Assembly: GCA_008921705.1 (NCBI GenBank)
Contig: VFFE01007563.1
Span: 124,001 to 188,000 of the forward strand
Origin: Burhinus oedicnemus
Lineage: Eukaryota > Chordata > Aves > Charadriiformes > Burhinidae
Length of the DNA stretch: 64,000 bases
Direction: 5' to 3'
Below, piece by piece: positions 1-13,300 of this stretch. Under the pieces are notes generated by a model. It had not been told where the DNA came from. It searched no databases and saw nothing but the letters and a program-made list of their open reading frames with translations. A program made the translations under genes and the position numbers. The first letter of the stretch is position 1. Every line of letters starts with the position of its first letter.

Positions 1-950
1 CCATACGGACAAATAAAGAATAGGCATGGGGAAACAGCTACTTGAAGACATATGGAGACGTACTGGGAGGAATGCAGAGACATCATCTGAGCATTCAGAG
101 ATGAGGTTAGGAAAGTCAAAGCCCAGCTGTAACTGAATCCAGCACGGGACGTCAAAGGCAACAAACAAGGTTCCTATAAGTAGATAGGTGACTAGGAAGG
201 CTAGTGAAAATGTGGGCCCATTGCTGAATGAGGCGGGGGCCCTGGTGACACAGGACACAGAAAAGGCTGAGGTACTGAATACCTCCTTCATTTCAGTCTT
301 TACCAGAAAGACTGGCCTTCAGGAATCCCAGGTCCCAAACACCAGGGGGAAAGTCTGGAGAAATGAAGACTTGCCCTTGGTGGAAGAAGATCAGGTCAGT
401 GAATAAATGCTTAAGCAAACTGGTCCATGGGCACCGATGAGATGCACTCATGAATGCTGAGGGAGCTGGCTGATGTCATTGTGAGGCCACTCTCAATAAT
501 CTTTGATCGATCACAGTCACTGGGAGAAGTACTTGAGGACCTGAGAAAAGCAAATGTTACCCCTATTTCCAAGAAGGGCAAGAAGGAGAACTGGCCAGGA
601 AACAACAGGCTAGTCAGCCTCACCTCAGTCCCTGGGGAGGTGATGGAGCAGCTAATCCTGGAAACCGTTTCCAGGCATATGAAGGACATGAAGATGATAA
701 GGAACAGTCAACATGGTTCCCCAAGGGGAAGTCATGCTTGACCAACTTTATAAACTTCTCTGATGAAATGACTGGCCTGGCAGATGAGGGGAGACCAGTG
801 GGTATTGTCTACCTAGATTTCAGTAAGGTTTTTCATGCTGTCTTCCATAAGATCCTCATAAAGAAGCTGATGAAGTATGGGCTGGAGGAGCAGACAAGTG
901 AGGTGGATTGAAAACTGGCTGAATGGCTGAGAAGGGAAAGGCTGAGATCA
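1..950 (+). mobile_element. CR1 LINE fragment, ORF2 reverse-transcriptase part, 3'-truncated
   Basis: This is a decayed piece of the CR1 retrotransposon ORF2, which encodes endonuclease plus reverse transcriptase for target-primed retrotransposition. Open pieces at 188-406 and 454-741 lie in different frames. Their translations carry typical CR1 phrases: GPLLNEAG, LVTQDTEKAEVLN, TGLQESQVP, LRELADVI and RKANVTPI. A third frame holds RT motif A at 810-842, reading YLDFSKVFHAV. The first aspartate, the usual catalytic one, is kept; the second position expected as Asp is His. Stop codons (for example at 404-406) and frame changes show it is dead. CR1 similarity continues to the left edge, so the element extends outside the window. 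It fades near 950, before RT motif C (the F/YADD box) and without the CR1 3' end. CR1 identity is confident; the right boundary is good to about 20 bases. Confidence 0.9.
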
Positions 951-3900
951 AAAGTCTTTAATTCAACATTCTTCCATTTCCTTTATATATATGCATGTAA
1001 TATAACTCTAGGAAGTTTTGGCTCTACAATCTAATCCAGTAAAAAATTCCAAGATAAACCTCTTCTAACAGAATTGAAATCAAATCTCAAACAGAAAGCG
1101 AAGAAAGTTAGTTTTCAGAATGACTACTAAACTTCTGATGTCCTTTCAGTTCATCAGTTAAAGAAAACTTTGGAGACTGCTTTCATCCTTCCTGGATTTC
1201 TGTTTTTTCAAAATATACTTCCTGCAGAGTACTGTAAAGATGTACGTATGTAAAGAGGTCTTGCTTTTATTCCTACCCACGGCAGCTTTTAAATAAAGAG
1301 AATCTTTTGTCATGCTGGGAAGGCATGTTATGGGAGTCCTTTGGGGAGTGGAGGAAAATGTGGCACAGAAGTGTGACACAGCACATCACACCGTGCTCCC
1401 TTCCCTCTAAGAAACTCCGGTTTTTTCTCATTAGTTTGTCAAAAATATGCTGATAGTAATACAGTTGTTTCCCACACATGAAGAGGAACACAGGACTTTT
1501 CCTCCAGTATTAAGACACAAATGTCACAATGTTCCTGCCACCTGCCAAACTTGGAAAAGTCATCCTACTAATGAATCCCACCAATGGAGACACTTTGAGC
1601 TTTCTCTTCCCTCCAGCCCACTGCAAAATACTTCATCAAAAGAAAAGAAATGCTCTAGAGATGAGAAAGGTGAATTACATTTTTTTCTAGATTCTGCATT
1701 TAAATAGTACATGTTGAACATGACTTCAGGGAATGGTCCTTGTCTGAAAAAGACAGCAATAACTCCCTCGTCTCCTCCCCTTCTTGCCCTGCCAGACCAG
1801 CAGCATATCCTTTCAAAAACAAAGAGGGAATTCATTAGTTGCCTAACACTTTATGTAGTTATTTTTGCAAATGGAAAGCTAGTACAACATGCTGGTGATC
1901 TGATTTTTTAAAGTTTTTGTATCCACTTTTGTACTCAAATGAAGAGACGTGGGTACAAGACAACAGCAAATAAAATTCCGTGAGTATTGTCTCACAAGCA
2001 CTGTTGCAAAAGATGGTAACAGAAAAGTCAGGGATAAAGTCCAAAACTTGTATTTCTCTTTCTTAACTCTCCTACACACAGTCTTAATCATAATGTTTCC
2101 TTCCTATCTCACTCAAATCTTACCCACTGAGCTAAATAGTATGCAGTTATTTTATATCGGTAGTTAAACAGTATTTTTGAAGTTTCATAATTTTATCCTC
2201 GGGATACTTAAACCAAAGCATCAGGTGCAATGCTTCCTTACGGTTCTAAAATATGTATTTCTCCCCGTTTCCTTGTCCTCCCAAAATACTTTAAATACAT
2301 CCTTCCAATTGCAAAAAGAAAAATTCAGACCAAGATTATATGATCACTAATTCTTTTAAATCTATTCACTCACATTCACAGAAATTTACAAATACTTCTC
2401 CTGACGTGTAAATCCACAATGCAAATCTGGGAACAATTTTGGGATACATTATAGATCAAAATATCTATGTACAATAATGCCCACGAATGGTTTTCTTAGA
2501 GGCTACATGTATACTAAAAATAAGCTACTTGCATTCAATTCTATATTTCTAATATGTGCATTGGTATATACATTTCACAGAGAGAATGAAAACAATATCA
2601 TCCATATGCACGTGTGTCTTATAAACTCACAAGTGTATACTTGGAGAAACTGCCTGGTAAGGAATACAGAAAGATGGGCCAGCACAGATGAAATGAAAAC
2701 AGTTCATCCATCACGACTAGTAGCCCTGGCTGGAACTAAATACAAGCATCAACAGCCTTTCACTTAAAACAGAAAATAACCCCAACCGTATCAGTAAGGG
2801 AAATTTCCTTCTCAGACTTCAGAAGAAAGAAAGGAATTTTTTTGAATTCTGATTCTTGCTTTTGCTACCTCTTATTCCTTCCCTGTTTTTCTTCCTTCAA
2901 TGAGAAGATGTGGAAGGATTAAAAAACCAGTGAGACTATTTAATGTCTTCTTTTTGAATTCAAAATCCAGTAATTATACACAGAAATGGCCTTTTATGCC
3001 TTCCACTTTTAATCAGATTTAATAGGCCACGTATTAAACTTGTTTATAATAAATGATCATACCCAGACATAGTTTCCTTTTATTTGTGTCTGTGAAACTC
3101 AACGGATTTCAATCAAGTCTGTCTTAATTTACACTGTTGCCAGGGAAAGGAAACTGAGACTCATGAGCATAACCAAAGGTATGAATGAAATACAACATTT
3201 GCTTAAAACGCCTCCTGCTGTTGAAATGCTTTTTGCCTGGAGCTAAGTGAGTTAGTTTCTTGTAGTGACACTGTTCTTTCTATTTTAGTGCTTTGCTATT
3301 GTTCATTTTCTACAATTAAAAATATAAGCATAGAACACCAACTTTTCAAAATAGGACTGTGAAAAAGTGTCTCTCTTCAGATGTTCTTTCAACTAAGTAG
3401 CAGACATCTGTGAAATTTCCAGTATGGGACTCATGGGTTTTGTGTGGCAAAGTGAAGACTTGTTGCCATTTCACTGTATTTGCAATACTGATCCTTTATT
3501 TAAGGCACATAATGAATTATCTTAGTTCATCTTCATAAACCATGTCCTCACTAGTAGAACTAGTTTGGCCCATCTTCAACCCCAAGTATATTTTTGTAAA
3601 AGACTTATAAGCCCCTTAAAAATAAAATTAATCCTGCCACAGGCGAGTCTCCACAAAAATCTACTACACTTACTAGGAAAAAAAGATAAAAATCTGGCTT
3701 CTGCTATTTTCTTAAGCATCCACCTACAGTTACAATTTCCCTAGAAATTACATTTAAGTGGGTTCACAAAAGTTGATCTGAAAGAAAGACTTTTTCTGAT
3801 GGCAGAGTTATCTGTAGTGTATGAAGAGCTGTAACTAACAGCTACACTACAGGCAAAACAGACTTACTTTCAGTTTAACCAACACTGCTTCACACCATCA

Positions 3901-6900
3901 ATTTTACCAGAAGCATTACTTCAGGGTACTAACACCAAATATGACAGAAGTTTCCAGGAAATTACCGTCATTTAATACTATAACCTGTGAACCAAATACA
4001 ATGCAGCCCTTCACAAGGTATTGTCCCTTGAAAATAATTCACCAGATAATGTACACTAAATGAATAGTAAAAGACTACAAAGGGAGTAGGGGCAAGTAAA
4101 CATCAGGTAGGTATTAACCCATTCCACCACTGAGTGAGAATTTTTCTTTTAGAATACAGATAACCTGAAATTCTGTGCATGTAAGTACTGTAAGCAAAAT
4201 GTTAATCTAATCAAGCAACAATTAAAGCCTCTTTTCATAAGTATGTAAGCAGAACTGACAGATTCAATTTGATTCCTTCTGCAAGAGATTACTGGGCTGA
4301 GAATGTCTCAAGGGTGTTCCTACAGCAATTGCTAGAGCTGTACATACAGTTTCTATTCTCATTATACTTGATTCAGCACAATGAGCATCCAGCTGCTGCT
4401 CAGAAGGCAATGACTCTTGGGAGCATCCATGGAGTTAGCAAGAAAACCGGTATATTTTGTTCCCTTGCCCTGTTTTATCAAAGTCTACATTGTGTCTTTA
4501 ATTCAAATTGTAGAGGAGGGGATGACAGATGTAAAAGTAAGCAGTTGATTCAGCTGGTGATGATGAATTCCAGGAAAAGATGAGAATTTTCAAGGTCTTT
4601 TCTAAAAAGAAAAAGTTTGATCTGGAACCATGTTATCTCAAAAATTAAAAATAAACACACACAAAAAAGCTATCTGAAAACAATTTATATAATATCTTTT
4701 CCCTCTTGTCTTTCTCTCTCATCCTTTCATGAGCATTTGTACGTGACTCTACACAATCCTTTTGCTTGAGCTATACCGACTTGATTAACCTCCTTAAGAA
4801 AAGCAGGGAATTGAAGAGAGATAGTGAATTATGATTGCCATTAGTTTGCCACTTGATTGTTTCTTTTTTCACTTATACGTTGACCAAACTTTTCAATTAA
4901 AAAAAAAAAATTAGTTGGGAAATCTTCCTTTCCGCAGCTTTTCTTGTTTATGTCACTTTTTAATACCTCTCCATAAATTCTCCTTTATCACATTGCTTCT
5001 TTCATGTAGCTTTTTCTTTTACTATTTCTTTTTCTCAGTTGTCTCATTTCTTTCCTGTTCCAACCTCTTCCTTTCCATTTATCTTTCTGGACTTAGCATA
5101 TTTGCAGATGGAAATATGGGTAACCAAATTCTACAGATTTTTGATTACAGGTCCATCTACATAAATGTTCAGCATCTGACCGTGGAGTTCAGCACAAACT
5201 TTCTTTCATGCTCTGATACTGGTTCAAAATATCTGAAAACAGGCAGAAGCTCAAGCCTTAAGTAAAAAACATCCTTATTAAGACATCTTTATTTCCAAAT
5301 CAAAACTACATATCTGCTTTCAAGGAGGGTAGTCCATTAACCTAGGTAATGGGAGAACTGAAATACATCAGTCATTAGCATCCAGTCTTACAATATGGTA
5401 AACAGTTTAGCCATTAAAACAAAAAAACAAAGAAACCACAAAACACCCCTAGCTGTTCAAAAAATGTTAATGAATTTGGTCAGATTTTGTCAAATGCATT
5501 CAGATGGAAAGAAAATCCACAAAGAACTATGGTGGTAAAGCCACTTCAACTCTCTAAATGAACAACCCAATTTCAATTCCCTCCTCAGTTTAAGGAGATT
5601 TGAATCTTAATGTTCGTCCTAGGATACTACGGGATCAGGTACTCTAGGCTCTTGTTAACCATATATTCTCAGACACAGGTATTCGCTGCAGTCAGCTGCT
5701 CATCTCCTAGGTGGATAGACTGCAACCACTGAACTGGGTCTCTCTTGCTCACTCTTTGGTCAAATGCATACAAGAATACTTGCAAACAGGATAATTGCTG
5801 GCAGAGATACTGAAGGAAGCAAAGAGCACCCCTGAATGCCTTACTGCCACCTGAACAAGACATTCAGACCCAAGGTGGTAGGAAAGCTTCTTTCACATCC
5901 ACTGCCAAAGAACAAATGTGATTCAGTGTCTTCCATCCTTCCATCATGAAAACTCCAATTTCTCTGTTTCAGGAGGCTGACAGGTACCTTCGTTGAGTAC
6001 TTGATTTTAAGAGAGTTTAGCTTTTCAGTTACTGGGGCGATGCCTGGACTTGAACCATTCACCCAAAACACCAGCATTACTGATTCCTCTTTTCCACAGG
6101 CTTAGAAACTGTGTCTCAATTTTCAATTTTATTTTAATATGTCCTAAAGGCATACATTTAACTATGTATATGTTTGTTTGAGGCAACAATTTCATTTGAC
6201 TGTGTGGCTATCCTTTTGATCTAACTCTATTTCACAGGGACTCTTAGTCCCAGAATCTGTCATCATGATGACTTTCCATTCTCTTTATCTATTTCTTGCC
6301 AAATCCTCAGATCCTGTTGACTCTGAAACCGGTTTCTAAGCTCAGCGTAAGGTACAGGGTTCAGTATCACAACCTCGGTAAAATTCAGGTACAGAATATG
6401 TGAAGTCAATAACCAATAATTGTACAATGGTCTCCAGTGTGGATACGGAGCCAAAACAAATTTTGCCTAAACCTAGTCACCATCTCAGACCTAAGATGTT
6501 TTGCATTCCTGTGGGAAATTCAGCATTTCTCAGCATCTTTCTTCTCTCCAGGGTCTCAAAAGCAAAAATATGATGAAGTTTCTAGTGGAAACTTGGCAAC
6601 AAGCATCTCAATAAACCTGGAACTGGTATGTGACTTACTGCTGAGTGGACTTTGTTAAAAACTCCTGAATTGTTCCATTATAAAATTTCCATTAGTTTCA
6701 GACCCAGGCCTGCCAGAGACTGGAAGGTAAAGTAAGTCAGGCAAGTGTTCTTCCTATTTTTAGCTTGGCTTCTCAGATTCATGTAGTCATGTTTTTCATT
6801 CCCTACATGCAAGACTTTTGACCCAAGTGACTGAGTTTATCCAAACTGGTCAGGATAAAAGAGGTCACAGAGAAGTGAGTTCCTAAAATAGCCTGTAGAG

Positions 6901-9900
6901 AAGGAAGTGACCCCATAGGTGTTGGCAACAATAGGGAAAATGCAGAAGCAGCATATGCGTTACTTGGCACAGTGGGTCCATGTGGAAGAAGGAAAAAAGG
7001 CAAAGACAGAAATGCCCTCAAAATAGGAAAAGTTTGAATTAAATTTTGTCTCATTTTAAACACCAAATTCAGTCACCAAAGAAAGGCAAATCTGGGAAAT
7101 TGTTTTTAATGGTTGCAGAAACATTTGTTAAATGATGCTGTTCCAATAATGGAACAAATGTCCACAGGGAGAGAAATGGGGTTACCTCAAAATGCAGATA
7201 TCCTTATCTCAAAACAATTCAAAGTTATCTAACAAGAACAAAGCATTTAAAAGCACTCCTTAGAGGCTTACAATTGCACAAAATGTAGAATATTCTGAAA
7301 GTGCTACAATTTTGTGCCAAAATAGTTTGTACCTTCATTACGTATACAATGCCTGTTTCCCCTCTATGAAACTGACAGCTCTTTTAACAGAAGTACTCCT
7401 TTCCTCTCCCTCAAGAAATGGACTGTGGTGGGATGTGTTCCAGAGGGCATCCCAAAAGGCTTCCAAGTATTAGAGATTTGAAAATCAGTGATGGAGTGGT
7501 AAAATGATCCCGTTTACTTTTTATCATCAGTAGCTATCTTCACATTGTCATTCTCTTTTCAATCAGATGTCTCAAGGGCCAGAGTTAAGTGGATAATGCT
7601 AAAAATACACTGACACCATCTACTGCAACTAAGAGTGGAAAAAAGGAGGCAAGACTTGAATAAGTTTCTTTTGCATGGGAAAAAAGAGCATGACAACTTT
7701 CAAGAGTGATCTCTAACCCCAGTTGTCAGAAGTGTAATACAGACAATGCAAGCATAAGCATCTATACTGCCCTACTGGGGACTGGAGGGTGGTTTATTAA
7801 ATCTCTTGTCAGTTAGGTCTTGGCTTCTGCCAGAATAGATGCAATATAAGATGATGGGGGAGGACTCTTGCCACCAGATTTACACTTAATACCTGATTTT
7901 CAGAAGTGGCATGCACCCATACTTTCATGGAAGGTGACTGCAGAGTATACTGGGTTTCACCTTAAAAAAAGAAGAAAAATCATTTCTGTAATCATTAGAA
8001 TATGGCAAAGTTACTAGTTTTATGCTTGCTGGGTCAAGACCTTCAGACTTTAATGACTTTCAATTACAGTTAGCTGGGCTGCATGTGCTGTTGTGGCAGA
8101 GCTGAAACTGTCCCATTCTTCCTGCTAATCTCAATGTATCCAGAAGTCTGCATTGCTCTCATGCATGGACCAAAAGCTGAAAATATCTGCGTCCTGGAGG
8201 AATTTACAGAGATCTCTGAATGAGCAAAATCAGAAGGAAGAAGGGAGCGGAATCAACATTTCTTTAAAAGCATTTGAGAAGAATGTTATTTGTTTTACGA
8301 TTTCTACTGGTATTATGTTTGTTTAAGAAACAATATTAAGGATATTATTTCTTTATATTAAGACAATTTCTTAATTTCTAAGTAACTTGCTTTAGTCTTG
8401 AAATTTGTGCGGCCAGTAACTTTAGGCAATGTCTACAGTAGCAAGTGTTAGCCCACAGGAGAAGATCGGCAGAGTGAAACAGTTGGTGCTGAGGGTCCAC
8501 AACGTATGCCTTTAGGAGGGTTTAACTTTTGACTTGTCCTAGTCTGCTCCCACAGAGTGAATGCCCAGAATGCACAACATGCATGCTTCTGTCATGCACT
8601 TTCCTGTTTGGTTTCATCTGAAAGAAATTGTTATGGTGTTCTCTGAGATCCTTCCAGGATTGGGGCCAACCATGGTAAATGGGGATGATCAGGAGGTTCA
8701 CTCCAAAAGTTTCAGGTCTACTACTGGACAGGCATCATTAGGGGTCACAAAGGAAATTCAGAACATTTTTACTTCCTTTCTGTTTTTCCTGAGAAATATG
8801 GAAAAAAAGAGGCAACTATAAAGCTATATTACGTTTTTAGGAGCACTTCCCACATGTTACCCTCAGCTTTCAGCAGCAATAAGCAACCACAAACATACAG
8901 AAAACAACATTTCCCTTAAATCTTGGAATCACCAGCCAGCAAGTCACCCCTAAGCAATCTTTGTTTCCCCCCTTTTTGAAAAGGCCTCTTTACTTGGTTA
9001 ATAACATCCACCTGATCTCCTAGAGTAAGTCCTGGAGTACCACAGGTACCATCTCCAGCTGTTCCCCACAGTCAGAACAGAAGAAAATAAGCACTGAAAG
9101 TTGCCTGAACAACTCCACAAGGTTGACCTTGTTAACCTCTGAATCTCTCCTCTGTTTCAGAAAGGTGTTTATTAATATGAGACTGGACATATCCAACCCA
9201 CTATGACCTTCTGTGAGCTTGAATGTTCAGTTAAACTCTGCAAGTATCTTCTATATTGAAAGCTTCAAAGCATTTTGGCACACACACAGATTTAAGAACA
9301 GCATTAGTAAAATTACTTAACTGTTTTGATTTCTTTTGTGAATGACATGATTTGTTTTCACATGAAGATAGTGCTGGTAAGTTACATTCCCCTTGCTCTT
9401 CTCACATTCCTGTATTGTTTTCAGAGTATTTTTTGCACGTGTAGCTTGAAAATTCTGATGCTATTTATTTTCTGAATATAAAAATATCACATTTCTTTCT
9501 GTGTGTACCCAGCATGGCAGCCATTTTGTTCGTAGACTTGTTTCCAGTCTGTCCAGGTGAAATATACTCAATCCCAAATAGCAAACAAACATGAAAAGTA
9601 AAGTTTTAGATTAAATGGTTCATCATTATTGAAGTACATATCTTTCTTTTATCATGAAAGTCAAACAGTTTAGATTTTAATAATGAAAAAGTATATTGAC
9701 ATGACTTGTACCTGAAAAGCTAAAGCAAGTGATAATCTGTCAGCATCGCAGTTTGGAGTAAGTCAGAGCACATGCAGATACACCAACATGCTGGAGCAAG
9801 CTCAACGCGCAGGGATTTTTTTCAGACTATTCATAATAAGATCAAACTTAACAACAAAAAGGAAGATTTTCAGAGAATGTCCTTAAAGCTGCACAGGGAA

Positions 9901-10194
9901 ACAGATGCAACAGTGGTCACTGGAGACATTTAGCTCCACACTTGGACAAACACTGCCCTAGGTATGATCCTGTATGGAGGGATGTTCATTGCAGTAGTTG
10001 CTGGAAAAGATTTCTATGGATCTAAGTTCTCTAGGCATCACAGAATTTGCATGAATTTTAATTACATTTATAATCATTAATATTTTGTAAGGCAATCTCT
10101 CTTAATCATAACTTATATTTATAATTTTTTATTTGGAATAACCAGAGCTTACAGGACATTAGCTTTAGCACAGGCAGAGGAAAAGAGTTCTTCG
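951..10194. other. AT-rich sequence, no gene or repeat recognised
   Basis: I see no coding exon, RNA gene or identifiable transposon here. Open frames are short (the longest is 116 codons at 4915-5265) and lie in low-complexity pyrimidine-rich DNA or have no protein-like character. Minor low-complexity items are a run of A near 4899-4911 and a pyrimidine-rich stretch at about 4980-5090. The stretch could be intronic or intergenic; the sequence alone does not decide. Confidence 0.6.
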
Positions 10195-10303
10195 TATCTT
10201 TCACCGGATCTAGTGAAAGATGTCCCTGTCCACAGCAGGAGCGTTGAACAAGATGATCTTTGAAGGTCCTTTCCAACCCAAACCATTCTATGATTCTATG
10301 GAC
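10195..10303 (+). mobile_element. CR1 LINE, 3'-terminal fragment with octamer tail
   Basis: This short 5'-truncated CR1 copy consists only of the 3' untranslated end. Diagnostic pieces in order are a 'gatctagtgaaagatgtccc' block, 'agatgatctttgaaggtc', 'ctttccaacccaaaccattc' and the terminal tandem 'attctatgattctatg' at about 10287-10302. This end is the part the CR1 reverse transcriptase recognises, and heavy 5' truncation is normal for the family. The insertion lies in otherwise unrecognised AT-rich sequence. The family call is very firm; the left boundary is uncertain by about 15 bases. Confidence 0.92.
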
Positions 10304-13300
10304 TCTATAAAAGTAAGACACAGCCTCCTTGCAACTTCTGTTAGTTCAATATGAACATCTTGCAGGCAGTCTTACTGGAAAAAAGAGTAAGTTCTAGAAG
10401 ACAACACTTCAGTTTGTAAGATAACCAATCTACCTAAAAGTTGGATCTGCAAAGGACCTTTATTTGTCACTGCTGCTAGGCAGAAAAGTTATAAATATTA
10501 AAAGAAACCTGTCTTTTCAATTTCTCAATCCCACTCTGTGCAGATAGAGCACCACTGAAATCCGTCTCCTAAACTACAGGTCACACAAGGCCGGCAAGCT
10601 CTACCTACAATGTGTGAAATTTGTTTGGAGGTGTCAGTTCAGTTGTCAGACATGTTTTACAGTGGAAGTAAGTGAGACTGATGCTGGAATTTACTCCAAG
10701 TGGGCAAAAAATGAATCTTGCAAGAGGAGAGAATGGGCTATGAAGACATCTAAAAGGGTGTAAGTACGCTCAAAGCAGGACTAAAGAACTTTTGTGGTCT
10801 TTCAAGAGAACTCTTAGCTATGTAATATTTAGAGATAAAGTCTGAAATTCTGCTCTACCATCCTTAAAAATGAACGTCCCAGGTAGATACTTTTAGATTA
10901 AAACAGGAAGAGCAGTTAGCCAGGATTTCTGGCCATTTTAAATACCCACAATAGCTACTTACTCTCTGAGCCTGTCTGTATATGGCATATAAAATAACAT
11001 GAATCTCATCAGCTCAGTAGCTGTCTCTGCAGGACAGAACCATTTATTTTTTGATTGAAACTTGACATTTATCATACTGTTTGGACAGATTCTGGTGACA
11101 ATTTGGAAAGACATTTGCTGGGCTTTCTGTCAGTATTTCATGTTAGCACAGCAGACCCTATTAACACAGAACCAGAAAAAACATCCATTGAATGCAAAAG
11201 AGAGACAAAGTAAGTTCTTTTTAATTAACTCTGTCAATTTTTCAAAATGTTTCCAAGTCAATCCATGGGACATGAAAATCTAAAGTAATGGTTTATATGT
11301 TGTTTACCAATGCTGACTTTAGCAGAAACTTGAACAAGCTAGCACATTTTATGGAACTGCAGTTATAAGCCATTGCATACACTGCAGCAAAAATGTGTTT
11401 CCAAAAACTTTGATCTACTACTGGATTCTTTGATTTTCAACTTCATTTCAACAACAGGAAAAACCCGTAAGTGAATCACAGTTAGCAAAGGGCAATGCTT
11501 GTGTAAATGGTCATCACAAAAGCAGAAAGCCTACTGTAAGCAAAGTCAGCAAAAGTACTGAGATTGGAAGAAAAAACAGAAAACAAGATATGTCTAAAAG
11601 AAATGTTTAGCGTTTTCTTCCTACTCAAAGTATTTTTGATGAAAAATACTATGTTCACATGACTTTATATAATCTCTGAACATGACCTGTATCATCCAGA
11701 CAATTTCAAATTCCAGTATAGCTTATAACAGAACTCAAGATCTTAAATAATTCGTATAGCAAGAAGGTGACAATATTCAGAAGAACCTAAATATTAGTGG
11801 GTTCAGAGATGCTGAGAAAGTAAGAAATATCTCATGCTTTATGAAATTTTAGAGTATAACTATTTTAAGAAGATAAGTTCTTTTCTGGGAATGAGTAATT
11901 TTCATTACTGAGGGAAAGATTTGCTGTGATAAACTGTGAAAGTCTTCCAGGTCACTGAAGGAGAGAAGTACCTTCTACTTAGAAAGTGGTCAGAAGTGTT
12001 ACATTAAATCTTTCAGCATGACAATACTCTTGGTTTCCTATTAAGAAATGTGTGTACATGAGTAATGTTATTTATGCAACTAAATCTCCTTTAGTTCAGT
12101 GAATATGCATTCACATGAACTATTACATATTTAGGTGTCATATTTTTGTAGAACCTTGGTCACTATATTGGTACAACCAACACATACACATTTGCTGATA
12201 TTTTTTGCCTAACTGCACTTTATCAGAACATCCACCATAAGGTTTATCTTTTAAAAAAAAAATTTAGCATTTTTTGATGGATAGATACCACAGTAATTAT
12301 TCACAACATTAGATTTTAATGGAACTTCTGGTACAGGTGAAGGCTACAGCACTAAATTCTGATGGTATAGATCTATAAAGCTTTAAGCACTAGAAAATGT
12401 AAGGAAAAGAAGTTCTCTGGTTTACCCAGAAAGTATATCACCCATCCTGCAAACGCTGATTATATTTTCTACAGAATATTCTTCCTATCTTTACCTCTGT
12501 TTTATTTGTTAAAAAAAAAATTTAAAAATCCTACATTTTTGTACTTTTTAAAAATCTACTTTGATGATATGTTTAAGTTACACAGACGCTAAGGACATTG
12601 TTATCAGATTAATCTTTGGCTGTTTTTACTCTCTGTTAATTCCCAGAGAAATACTGTAGCAGTGTCTCTCTGGCTTTACACAGGTCTTTATATCTGTCTC
12701 TCCACTCTTCCTCCACCAAAGAAGTAATCTAAAAAGTCCTTTTACAGTATCCAAGAGCAAATAAAGCAAAACAGCACTTACTGTTTTGCAAATCTACAAA
12801 GATCTAATCAGGTTTTGGCTGTAATTCTTAAAGTTCTTTAAATGCTCCATGGCTGTTAAATTTACGGTTTTTCAAAACACTTCACTTACATTCTTGACAC
12901 CTTCTGATCTCACTTATACACAGCACATGGACTTCACAAACAGAAAATTCAGCGTATTCTTTTCTGGCCAGTTCACAGAAAACAAAGAGAAGTCAGATGA
13001 GATTTTCTGAAGCTGGTATCCATACGGTTTGTGAAGTTTTAAGTATTTTAAACTAGGGCAGTGAGTTCACATGCTGTATCAAAGCTCAAGATACAATTAA
13101 CTTATTTAAAGTTCAAAACATGATATTCTTTGGCAGCACAGTGATGGGAACAGCCAGGCTCTATGCCATGGCAGGGACTTCTGGGAATGCCTTCCTATTT
13201 TCTTTGGTTTTAGCACCACCTTTCAAGTTACTTTTTGATAACAGATTCACTGTCTCTGACAGTAAAATGTATCTGTTCTGTTCATTTGTCACGAGACTGT

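Noticed and set aside
4915..5265. 116-codon plus-strand open frame with hydrophobic Phe/Leu/Ser-rich start
   Set aside because: It coincides with a pyrimidine-rich low-complexity tract, which automatically encodes Phe, Leu and Ser. No signal-peptide-plus-domain structure follows.
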